A DNA stretch of 64,000 bases, from contig JAIUCV010000023.1 in assembly GCA_026724425.1 (NCBI GenBank), positions 4,092,001 to 4,156,000 on the forward strand. The letters run 5' to 3'. The stretch comes from Erythrophleum ivorense. Its lineage: Eukaryota; Streptophyta; Magnoliopsida; Fabales; Fabaceae. The notes under the pieces were generated by a model, which had not been told where the DNA came from, searched no databases, and saw only the letters and a program-made list of their open reading frames with translations. The position numbers and the translations under genes were made by a program. Positions 22,940-34,600 of the stretch are shown here, in pieces; the stretch's first letter is position 1, and each line of letters starts with the position of its first letter.

Positions 22940-24723
22940 GTCTGATCCTACTACACTTAAAACCTTGCCTCAAACTCTCCACTCTCTCTCTCTAGGGATA
23001 CTCTAGGACCACTCTCCCTCGATTTGTGAATCTTTAATGGTGTTTATTTACTTAATTTACCTAATTAATCTATCCTTATCCCTCTCAAGATTTAGAGTAT
23101 TGGCTTCAACTTACCAAGCTACCACACATCAACAAAACCATAATTTAATGACAATAAATGTACTCTGGTCACAAGATGCATGGGGCCCATGCTTAATGTT
23201 CATACAAGATCAAGTCATTTATCCATTGTTAGCTAATTACAACCATAATGTTCAATCCCATGATAATTAAATTACATATACAGTCTCTATACTTGGCAAT
23301 TCATGATGCCATGCAGCAATGATACAAAACTAGCAATCTAGTTACAATACAATTCAACAAGGCCTCCAAACCTATATGCTACCAAACCATTTAATGTGCT
23401 TTCATTAATTTCTCTCCTTACCACTAAGAGGTACGATCCTTGAAAATGTTAGCCCACAATGGAGTGAGATATATAATCTCAGTAACAAAAGGCAATTCCC
23501 ATATATATGTACAAGTTAATCAATCCAATGCAATTTCATATAATCAATTCTAGAATTATCAATTCAATTTGCAAATGAACTAGTTGAACTACCAATAACG
23601 ACTATCTCATACTAGCAGTTATACATAATATGTTAATGGCCAATAATACTGGGAGAGGTCCGTCCACGGTACCTACTCCATAATGAGCACAACCAAGGCT
23701 CAATGCATCTGGGGTCTGATCACAACCCGGTGCTCGATCGAAGCACATGCACGGGTGGCAGCCGCACCACAGCTCCACCATGGACTCACAAGGTCCAATT
23801 ACAATAACAATTCAAGTAGTTAACCAATCATTTAGCATTTCAAAAATCATATATGTACAAACAATATCATATTAACATGAACATATATATGAAATTGAAA
23901 AATTAACCCCGGTTACCTCAATGAAGCCAATTACTCATCCTCTAACTACCATCATGATTCAAAGCATACCAGGCCCAAGCATCCTAAGGGTCAATTGCTC
24001 AAATTCCCGATCAAGACATCAAAGCTCGTGATAGTTCACTCTCCACATTTTCATTTTTGCACATACACAGACCGTGCACCAAAAGTCAGTTCAAATGATG
24101 GGAATTTAGTACACACATCTCATAAAAAGAGAGAAATCACTTACTTATACATCTAAGAGGTTAATAGACTGAGTTGAGCCTCAATTACCAAGAACACATC
24201 ATGGGACATTCCCAAATTCGGATTTCAGTCATCAAGCCCAGAATTTTCAGTGTTTCACATTCATCTCCTTGTATTTTCGCACCATAACAGAACCTATTAT
24301 GAAAATCAACCCTTAGGGATATTTTTCAGCAAAATAATACACAAAATGGAAGGGAAATGCTTACCCAATCATCCCTTTAGCTTCTAACTCCGAAAATCTT
24401 ACAAGGAAACACCAAAACACCAAGGTTCAAATTTGGAAAGGAGATGAAAATGCTTAAAAGCAGAAACTAATAGGACCAAAATGAAGAGGAGAATGATAGG
24501 GTCAAGTTATATATAACTCACCTTGGCCAAATCATCCTTTATGAGTCAAAAATGGAGCTGCAATGTTGGTAGAACCCTAGCCTCCCTTAAACCTCCAAAT
24601 TTTCTCCCTTGCCTCTTGTGTTTTCTGCTCAATGGGGATGGAGGTTGTTGAACCCCTTAGGATTTTTAATGAAAAATGGGTTGACCCATCAATCCAAGGT
24701 CCAATTAGACTTATTATTTCAAG

Positions 24724-25096
24724 TGGGCTGGTGCTAAATGAGATGGGCTGCAGAAAACTTAAATCTAGAAGTGGGATGTGCTGACCTAATGGCCCAATTC
24801 CTTGTGGGTTCAGATTTTCATTCTTGTTGGGCCTTATTTTATAAGTTGGGCTGCAGCAACTTGATAAAGTCAGGCCAAGAGTCGATCTAATTTGGGTCTA
24901 CATAATGTGTGTTGGGCCAACTATAAGGGCTTATGTAAATTGGGTCTTGGGCCTCTATTTCATTAAATCATATTGGGCTATTACTAAGTGATCTCTTTTG
25001 GCCCAAATCTCATGATAAGGAGTTGGGCTTGCACCTAAAACCATTGGGCCTCCATAAATCCTTACCCATGGCTTATTCAAATTAATTTTGGGCCCA
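24724..25096. promoter_or_regulatory. Cluster of TGGGCY (site II-type) motifs in the LTR U3
   Basis: TGGGCC or TGGGCT on either strand at 24724, 24744, 24791, 24828, 24847, 24913, 24948, 24974, 25000, 25024, 25045 and 25089 (the last palindromic). In the minus orientation of the LTR this is a few hundred bases upstream of the candidate TATA near 24510. TGGGCY is the known site II element bound by TCP factors in plant promoters; binding here is inference. Confidence 0.5.
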
Positions 25097-25790
25097 AATT
25101 AGGCTTTAATCTAATCGAAATCTTAAATCCATATTAATAATTTATTTCTCTATAAATTTTCGTTCATATAGCTTATCCAATTATTTCATAATAATTATTT
25201 TTAATTGGTCGAAATACATTATTAACACCTTAATTAATTTTTGGGGTGTTACATTTAAGGGAGGTGTCACTTAGCGAGGAAAAAAAATTTTCACTAAAAA
25301 AAGTTGTTCATGGAGGGAAAAATTGCACACCATAGCATGGCTAGTGGTTTTTTTATTCATTAAACAAATTTTTAAAAATTTTTATAATTTATAAACGCAA
25401 TTAATTTTTTCATAAAAAAAGAAAATTTTTAATGGTAAAGGACATTTTTCTTCACGCAAAATAAAAAATGGAGGGAAAAATTGAATGGCATGGCTAGTGG
25501 TTTCTATTTTGGTATATTGTATACATATGGAATTTTTAGTAATCTATAGTAAATAATTTTTTTACAAAATGTGGGAAAAATTACATGACATGATTAGTGA
25601 TTGTTGTTTTAGTATATTATATAGTAATGTTAAAGTTTTAATAATTTATAATTTTATTTTCACAAAAGAACTTTTTTTACTTTTTTTTAATATAAACAAA
25701 ACTATTTTACTAGTATTTTATATAAAGAATAGTACATAAAAAAATGAAATAGCATGATTAACCGTTGTTTTAATATATTTGTTATAGGTG

Positions 25791-26340
25791 TCACTTGATC
25801 ATAAGAGTCCAAATTAGCCCAACTCGGTCTAGCCCAATCTTAGAAGGTCCAAAGCATTTAATGGCTATCATTCATTAAACCTTATTTAAGAAATTGATAG
25901 GCAAGTTGCCTCGCGTTGCTCTAAATAGAATGACTTTAGCATGGTAAGCCATTTGATCAAACCACTTCTATAGCATTACTTAGCAACTTGGTCTAATTGT
26001 CATCATTAGCTTATTGCTCTTAAAACTTATAATCAGTGACCTTAACATTCATGCCAATCAAGGAATCATTATCTTTTAACATTAGGCTCACACTTTGCAC
26101 GCAATCAATTTAAACTCCAATAAAGCTATTAATTATAGTCTTTACATTATTTAGCTATTGTATCACTATTTTGTAGACCCTTCATACAAGTTATCATTTC
26201 TTTGTCATCTCTCTCTCATTCACTCGCTCACTCAATCATTCTCTCTCTCACCCTCTATCCTCATATGCCTTGTTTGTCACTGCAATCATCCCAACAACTC
26301 TCCCATCTGATAGAAAAAATGTTGGCATGGCAAGTAAGGA
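25791..26340 (+). repeat. Dispersed repeat, copy A
   Basis: Diverged copy of 41880-42470 in the same orientation. Matching blocks in order: TAGCCCAATCTTAGAAGG / TAGCCTAATTCTAAAAGG; TGACTTTAGCATGGTAAGCCA / TGGCTTTAGCATGTTAAGCCA; AAAGCTATTAATTATAGTC / AAAGCTATGAATTATAGTC; then a TCTC-rich part and CAATCATC..AACAACTCTC. Confidence 0.7.
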
Positions 26341-27926
26341 CTATCTCATCTTTTTGTCATCATTTAATCTTGGAAGACCACAATGGACAAACAAGATAAT
26401 CTCTTTCAATTTACATTAACTACACCATAAAATCCATATAAGTCTTAGATTGCCAACTTTGATATAATGATTTCAAGATTTTTTGTTATAAAGTTGGCTT
26501 ATATTATCCTTAGTTATAGCTCATATTGTTTTGGTTATGGATTCATATAAATTCTCATTTAACTGTTTATATTACATGCCTTGAAAGAATATTACATATC
26601 TTGTTACTGCACAAATTATATTACTGCATAGTATTCAAATTATAATATGATAAGCAAGATAGATAACCTTGCTCATTATAAGTTATATTTATATTATGGA
26701 CAAGATAGATAACCCCAACAATTATAAGTGATATCTATATCTTAGGCAAGATGGATAATATCGCCTTCTATAGAAAAATAATTACATCACATTATTATAG
26801 ATTTTTCACAAGTGTTACATTGCCTTCCACAAGGAAAACCTTGTTCCTTTTGCTTGGAAATTGTAATATCACATTACTATAGATTTATACAAGTATTCAC
26901 TCGGTTCAAAGGAAAAAAGATAGATGATCTCACCTTTCGCTTGGAAAATCTTGTTCAAGGCAAATAGGAAAGATAACATTGCCCTTCACAAGGAAAACAT
27001 TGTTCAAAGGGAAGAAGAAGGACAACCTTCCTTAGAGCTAGAAAACCATAACCATAAGCAAGAAGGACATCCTTGCTTATATTAGGATAAAACCATTACT
27101 TACAATATCATCTTTTTGCATAAAAAATTCCTAATGAACCCCTTCACATTTGAAAAAGTAGACCATACCAAGAAGGAATTGATCCTTCAAACATGGCTGT
27201 ACAATGGTCATCCATGCCTTGTACTAAAGATAACTAACATGATACCTTTTAATATTTTTTGACTTGTACAATGCACAATTTTTAGTATGTTAAATTTTTT
27301 GCCTGGCTACTATCACATAAATCTTTTGTTTCACAAAGATCATGAAAATTTAAGCTTGAACTATTTTGCAAAAAAACATTATGACCCAAATGACAAATCA
27401 TTCCATTTGGTACATGTAACTCTAAAAGTACACATTATAAAGACTATAAAGCACTTATGCTATAATCTTAGTGAAGCTACAGCTCTGAGTATGTTCCCAA
27501 CAAAATATGCTCTTTAAATATGGGAAAAATATGCCCAACTTGCTCGACATAAAAGAATAACAACAAGAGCATCAACCTTACTCTTCCTCTACCATGACCA
27601 TTGGAAGAAATACCTAACCTATAAAGGTCAATAGGAACATGACTTCCCCATTAAAGCCCATTGAAGGACGATCCATCCTCGAGTGGCTGAATGAGGAAGA
27701 GAACATGATAAATATTTGGATCTTACCCTTGGGACCAAGTCATTAAAAGCTTCAAAAATGAAATGACAAGTCCTTCGAACCTTGGTTTTCCATGACTTTG
27801 GAACAAAGAACTTGTCAAAACACAGGCCACGTATGACTTCACAAAAAACTAGGATTTAAGGTGATGATGTGTCATCAATCTTGGCTCAAACAAAGTCATT
27901 GAGAACATTGAAAAGAAAATGACAAG
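26341..27926. other. Unassigned repetitive-looking DNA
   Basis: No gene recognised. Two imperfect units of about 60 bp (GCAAGATAGATAACCTTGC..ATTATAAGT) lie at 26650-26765, and AAGGAAAA..TTGTTC blocks recur between 26830 and 27010. The 76-codon frame at 27287-27517 has no family features. Confidence 0.45.
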
Positions 27927-30900
27927 TGTAACATGTTCCTCTTGATTAGGAATTATTTAATAATATTTAAACGAATTTAGAATAAATTAGATAATATTAG
28001 GAAAATAATTAAAAATTAATGTATGACCAAATAAGGGAAATTTAGTAAGTTTTAATTTTACAAAACGTGAGGAAATTTTTTTTTTGGGAATTTTATAAAA
28101 TTTTCATGAATTAACTAGAATTTATTGTAATTTGAAAACTAGAAGAAATTATAAAATACATTCTTAGAAAGTTCATTTCTAGAAACTCTCAAGGCCAAAA
28201 ATATTGTGGAAATTTAAGAAAAATAGTTAGGAAATAAAAGTTTTTAAGTGAAACTCTAAAGTCAAAAAATAATTAGTAAAAGCTTAAGGCAAGAATTTGC
28301 AAATTTAACGAGACAAAAATGTAATTTTGGTGGGAATAAAGTGTAATTTCAACTTGTGCCAAAATATAAACTTCTAGAACAAATTGAAGCTATAGTGATA
28401 GCAAACTTAAAAACTTGGAAATTTTGATATATACTTTTCCATAAATGGAAATCATTTTTATACCTAACATAAACTAAATTCAGGTAAAATTTTATCTTTT
28501 CATGGGTCAATTCACTGGCTTCTTCTTGAAATCAGTAAATTAAGAACATGCATAGAAACTTAGAGGATGGGATTTGTTTATAATTTGTAGGACAAATTTG
28601 TACACTTATTTATTTGATTCTTCTACTCCCTTAATTCCATTTATCAAAAATAGAAAGAAAAAAGAAGCAGGAAAGTGAGGGGGTAGAGAGAGAGAGAGAG
28701 AGAGAGAGAGAAGCAAGGGTGGAAAATCAGCAAAAAGGAAAAATTTCAAGAAAGGAATCTGAAGCATATTTCCCTAACCAAAAATCAAGTAAGACATGTT
28801 GTGTCTTACTGAGTCTCATTATTCTTATGGATCTTCTCTTTTTTCTCTTTAAATGGTTGTTTCTCCCTTTAAACCCTTTGAAGCTCAAATAGTGAAATTT
28901 TGTGTACGCTAGTTTACTATTTTTTGAAGCCATGAATGATGTTTCTAGTGTGATTGAATACTTCGAATAAGTTTATTTAAGCACAGAACCCCATACTTTT
29001 CATTACCCATGTTTTCTCTCTTATAAACAAGGTCATAGGGTATCTATTTTCTCTCACTTTAAGCCTTATCTTTGACCATGGTATGGTTAGGATAAGTTAA
29101 AAGCCTTTTCTTGACCTTTGCCTCCACTTTCTCTCTTTAAAACTTACTTTGGGGTTAAAAATGGCAAATCTCTATATAAGCATTCAAAATTTGTTTTGAT
29201 GGTTGCTTTAACATTCTAATTATGTTTAAAATATGTGGGTGAAGTCATTGGAGTTAGAAAGTGAGAAACTCTTTAGATGAATAGTAAACTTGTAGTTTTA
29301 GAGGAAGGAGACAACTTAGTGCCACGAAGTCGATCCCTCAATCCACATGAAAACTTTCTAGTATGGCACCATGATACCACAATTGCTATTTGAGGGAAGA
29401 TGCAAAATATTGATGAATTTAAGGATAGTTTTTAATTTGGTACCTAGTGTCCATGTAAATTAGTGTTTATGGGATATTAAGGATCCTTAATTAAGACTTC
29501 AAAATTGTAATTATTTTCTCCATGACTAGTTGTTATTTGAGTTGCTTCATTTGTTTCTTAAAACCCATTGAACATTAATGAACTAAGATTAACATGATTA
29601 ATCTCCTATACTAGACTCTATGATTAGACTTTGCGCATAGATGATTTAATTATAGATGGTACCTATGTACAAATGACCATACTTCCTTATGGACTATGAT
29701 TCTTATATATGAAGGACTAAACTCTGAACAATGCTTATGTATAGATGACCATGTTTCCTTGTATGCCAGTATTCCTGTACATGGAAGAATAGATCCTTAA
29801 CAATACCTGTGTATAGATGAACTATACTTGGGAATTTTAGACATAGGCTATAGACTAAACTATAAAGACACTAAAAGATATTTTTCAAAGGAATGGGTTC
29901 CAATAGAAATTAGAAGCACTTTATCACTAGTATGTTGTGTAATGATATTTATGATGATGAGGATGATATATATATATATATATATGCATACTCTAATGAA
30001 TTTATATGAATTGATGAGTTATTCATTTGACAATGAATATTCAACATTTCATAGCATCATGATGATATTCTGGGCATATTTATGATAATTACATTTTAGA
30101 TGACATTAGTATCTAGGAGAAATTATTCTTCAAGGATGATATTGATATTAGCTTCTATTTGGAAATGAAGCTTATCTACGGAGATGGATTAGCTTTGGTT
30201 CAAGGGTGGAGCTTCTCTTCAGAAATAGACTAGGAAATCTCATTTCTTTTACATGTGATGTGGATCCATTCTAGGGGACCCCAAATAACATGTTTTATGA
30301 TTGGTATTTCTATACTTATTATGGATATTCTAATGATCATCTTCATGTGCAAACCTAATGAACCAAGGAAAGTATTCATCCACCTTTAATTATATAGTGT
30401 TTGCAAAAACTTAATACTCAGTAGTATGGGACATTGGGTATGGAGTTTATGCATCTTTTAATTTACCCTAACCATGTCACTAAATGGGATATAGCTACAT
30501 TTTCACCATATGAATTTATGATTAATGTCCTATTATAATGATGTATGATGATGCAAAATACAGTGATGGGTCATTTACATGGCTTATGTTAATTGATTTA
30601 TTGTTACTATTGCCATTAGATATGCTTGTTATTGATTTGCCATGCTATTTATCCTCCCTTATGAATGATGAGAGGATGTAGTAGATAGACAAGAGAAATA
30701 ACAATGTTTTTATGTATGTGGTAGTTTAACCATTATCTATTTTTTTATTGAGAATTATTATGGTTCTCACTTTGTGATAATGTGTTCAAAGGACCAAGAT
30801 GCCTATAACTAAATATGTGGTAGAAGTAAAATGGGATTACATCCAATTTCTAGGTGCCAACCAAGTGAAAGTCACCATAGACATGAAGATTATAGTATCA

Positions 30901-31353
30901 CTTAAGAGACACAATCAGTGCCTCCTAATGTTAAGGCGCCTAGTCCACCTATGGTTTCAAACTTAAATAATTAGGCTTTAGAACTTAGTATGTTGTAGTA
31001 TGGATCACTCTTTTGTTTGTGTATATTTACTCCTTAGTTGACTTAGTGATTTTTGATTTGGGAATCCCTTTTGATTGTATGATATGTATATATCTTTGCC
31101 CTAAATACCAACTGACTGAATGATATTTTGATGTTTCTATGATTGGTGATATCTTCACATAAAGGATATTTACCTAATATTATGATAACTATGTATATGG
31201 TACATTAGTGGACTAGAAAATTTAGCTATCATGTTCTATATGATGTGTAATTTTCCTACTCTCTACATAGTTAGTGGGTGATTAAATAGCTTTTGCTACA
31301 ATTAAGCTAGAAATAAAATAATTAATTTACATGTAAATAGTAAAAAGGTTACA
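27927..31353 (+). mobile_element. 5' LTR of a degenerate Ty3/gypsy element
   Basis: Begins TGTAACATG (27927) and ends AGGTTACA (31353), giving inverted TGTAAC/GTTACA ends, and is followed at once by a primer-binding site. Bases from about 28060 to 28870 match the 3' LTR piece at about 39355-40076 in order (CATGAATTAACTAGAATTTATTG; GTCTCATTATTCTTATGGATCTTC, and others). It also holds a (GA)n tract (28685-28711), a (TA)n tract near 29968, three imperfect units of about 80 bp (29640-29830) and a GT/TA tract near 31447. Confidence 0.75.
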
Positions 31354-31357
31354 TTAA

Positions 31358-31371
31358 TGGTATCATAGTAG
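31358..31371 (+). other. Retroelement primer-binding site (initiator Met tRNA)
   Basis: TGGTATCATAGTAG, four bases after the LTR end, differs by one base from TGGTATCAGAG, complementary to the 3' end of plant initiator tRNA-Met. It fixes the right end of the 5' LTR. Confidence 0.8.
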
Positions 31372-31604
31372 TTCATCTAGTGGATACCTAGAATAGTCTA
31401 GATAGAAATAGGCAGTTTTAGCAACCTAACTCTACTTGATATGTAGGTGTGTGTGTGTGTATATATACATATATAAGTGATTGTGGTTCCAATATTTACG
31501 TGCCCTTATATCAATTCCTGATGCCACAGAATTTTCCATAAGTAAAGTAAGATTTATTGAGCTTGATCACCTCAATAATAACTATTTTATTTGTGCAAAA
31601 AGTT

Positions 31605-34600
31605 ATGGCATCAAGAAAGAGGAGTAACTTCAGTGACACTAGTTGTGACAATGGCATGACTATTACCATTAAAAGGATAGTTGTTACCTTAAGAGAATAA
31701 GCTGAAGCAATGGTTGCTACCATAAGGAAACAAGCTGTTGCCACCAATAAGCTGATCCAACAGCTACAAGAAAACAAAAATGATAACTAGACCTTAGCTA
31801 CTAAGAATGAAGAAGTAGCATTAGAAAATCATGTTCTCATCAATGAAAATAAGGGTGTGGTACTAAATCTAGTACCCAACCTAAATTATTAAGGTCTAGT
31901 AAAATTTAGAAAGGCTAAGCCTTCATCTTTTTAGGGAAAGTACAATCTCTCTGTACCTGATGAGTAGCTAAAGGAGTAAGAGAAATTATTTAAGGTGTTA
32001 GGATGTGTAGATGCCTAGAAAGTGATGTTCGTTGATAAGGGACACAAACAACTAGTGGAAAAAGGCCAAGCAGACCTTGGATGTCATATGTAGCTTTAAT
32101 TATGCCTTTCATGTCATTTATGATCATTAAAAATCACATTACAATCATTATCATGCTTCATATGGTGAAAAGTTAGTCCATTCATATATCCAACAAACCA
32201 TAAGGGTCCAAATTTGGATTTTTCTTTTCCTTTATTCATATTCATCATAAATACACTTAGTTTAGTCCATTAGGTTAGAAAATATACAATAAAAGCATGG
32301 AAAGACACATGGACCCAATATGGCATTGTTGCACATATTCTACATCAAATTTTAGAAATTCATAACTCGGGCTACATAACTCTGATTTCATCAAATTAGG
32401 TGTTTATGGAAAGCTTAGGATGTAAACTATATGTTGCAAAAGTTTCAAATGCAATTGAATCTGTTTGACCATCTTAAAGCCATAAAGAACAGAATCTATT
32501 CAGGAAGTATAGTATCAGACTAAGCCATAACCAAATCCCAACTTCTAAAATGCATAACTTTGGATATATAACTCTAATTTATGCAAACTCAGCGGGTGCA
32601 AAAAACTTATAATGTAAAATTTATGCATATATAATTTTTTGTGAATTAAGTTCATTTGTCCCCTCAAAGACATGAAAAACCAAAACTGGATAAAAGAAAT
32701 AGTATCAAGGACTAAATTACATAATTTGATGAATTTTGAAAATTTATAAACTATTTTGTAAAGCTCTAAAAAATTCCATTCTTAGCTTATTAAAAAGCTC
32801 TATTAAGGATCTAATTACATGCCAAATTTTAAACTCAAACTATGTCATTTGAGCTACTTTTGACATAGGTATAGTTTAGGTTCTTTTTAAAACCATTTTT
32901 GGGTCTAAAATGGACCAATTGGTATTCAAATAAAATTGTTTCACTTTGAGCAAATTTCAATCATCCTAATCATCATTTCCATCTATTTCATTATATGCAA
33001 AGAGGCTTGGATCAAAATATGACTATTTATCACCCAAGTTACACATAGGCTTTATTGCATCATACAAGCTAAGTTAGGGACTAATAGCCATTTTATACAT
33101 CCAAATGACTAGTATACATATTCTCATGCTCATACATATGATTCCAACATAAAACATGAAATAACTACATCATTTTGCATTATAGACCATTTAAGATACA
33201 AATGGATGTCATACTAATACATTCATTACATATTGATACACATAATGCTTCTAATACATCATTTCTAGTGTCTAAGTCTTTCCAACTTTTTTACTTTGGT
33301 TTTGTGACCCTGAAATGGCCAGTGGAAACATAAGAGTGAGATTTTGGGGAGAATCTTAATGGCCAATCTCATCCAATCAATGCATACTTGAACACTACAA
33401 GTAAATGCAATGCATGTGGTGCAAAGATGCTATGCATATGCTTCATGTAATTCAAATGCATCATATAACATAAAAACTCATTCCTTCTTAAGCTGTAACA
33501 TCATTATAAACTAGATAGGTTCAACTAATCTCAACCCGAGCCAAGAAAGAGCTATTGCACTCAATTCTATACCTTAGGGAGTTAGAAGCCATCACATTTC
33601 CTTTTCATGTACATATAACTCATTTTAGAAAACATAGCAAATCATATTTCATCTACATCAAGCAATAACACGCACAAGCATTTCAACTCATTCAAGCATT
33701 CAAATGTATGTAATAAAGGGCGATGAAGTCACCTTAGAGCTTGTGAAGGTTAAAAAAACCCACTTCTTAGTTCACTTATCTTGGCTTTCCTTAGCTTGAC
33801 ACCCTCACTTGGGTGATTTTAAGCTAGCTTGGTCCACACATAGTAATTACAAGGCAGATTAATCAATTTGAATGCATTTTTGGTCTCATTAACCTCACTT
33901 AATCCCATTAAAGCCTAAAATGGAATTTAGGGCTAGTTTAGGTCCAATAAGAACCAACCCTTGGTTTTCACTTTCTAAACCCCAAACTTTCACCTGTTAC
34001 AAGTTTCATAGCTCTAGGAAAACTCATTTGGATCACTATATGCTTGATTAAAGGGGTTAAAGACTATCTTGCTTCTTTAACCTAATTTAGGCCTTAAAAA
34101 TTCAACTTCTAATCTAGGGCTCTTAAATTCAATCCAATGGTTCCATAGTTATTTATTCTTCATATCTAAGTCTCTTAAATTATTGGAACCCAATAAAACT
34201 CCCCCTAGGTGCTCCATACCCCTCTTGGCCAAACCATGATTCATGGGAAGGCAACATGGAGTTTTCTTTATTTCTTATAGGATGTTGATGCATATAGGTA
34301 TTCCTTGATTTGTCTTTAACTTAATCATGAATTCATATAGCTTAAAATGCTTCCTATTTGTTCAAAAACTCCCTAGGTGCAATGGAAACCATAATATCCA
34401 TAAGTTTTTAATGAATTCTATTGATTCCATCTTATTCTCCTCACTTCCAAACCCCTAGTTTTACCTTGTTTTCATTCAAAACATATTCCCTTCTTATGGT
34501 GCTAGAGCTAGCCGAACATGGAAATGAAGGAGAAGACAGGAAGAAGCCATTTTCCTACCATGATTCACACCTTATTCTAAAGCTTATCAAGAGAGGAATT

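Larger units (their letters stand above)
22208..25253 (-). mobile_element. Solo LTR, 3,046 bp, TSD TTTAA
   Basis: Left end TGTGACGACCC, right end GGGGTGTTACA, flanked by TTTAA at 22203-22207 and 25254-25258. Read on the minus strand it begins TGTAACACCCC and ends GGGTCGTCACA, both common in plant Ty3/gypsy LTRs. No gag-pol and no internal LTR pair, so it is a solo LTR. A candidate minus-strand TATA (ATATATAA) lies near 24506-24518. It sits inside the 150-bp repeat array. Confidence 0.9.
19560..25790 (+). repeat. Diverged ~150-bp tandem repeat array, interrupted by a solo LTR
   Basis: A unit with the core GCATGACATGGCATGGCTAG, then TGGTTGTTGTTTTAGTATATTATATA, an AATTTTTAGTAATTTATAGAAAATA-like part and A/T-rich AAAAGGAAATTTT parts recurs many times. 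Core positions: about 19761, 20098, 20252, 20402, 20552, 20705, 20829, 20992, 21143, 21356, 21514, 21667, 21834, 22001, then after the LTR 25325, 25483, 25583 and 25745. Spacing is mostly 147-169 bp. Units are diverged from each other, so the array is old. No coding content. Confidence 0.8.

Noticed and set aside
22549..23006. Overlapping frames of 79-118 codons
   Set aside because: All come from the GC-rich motif array, where stops are rare by composition; they lie within an LTR.
26649..26765. Possible CRISPR-like repeats
   Set aside because: Just two imperfect units in a plant chromosome; ordinary short tandem duplication.
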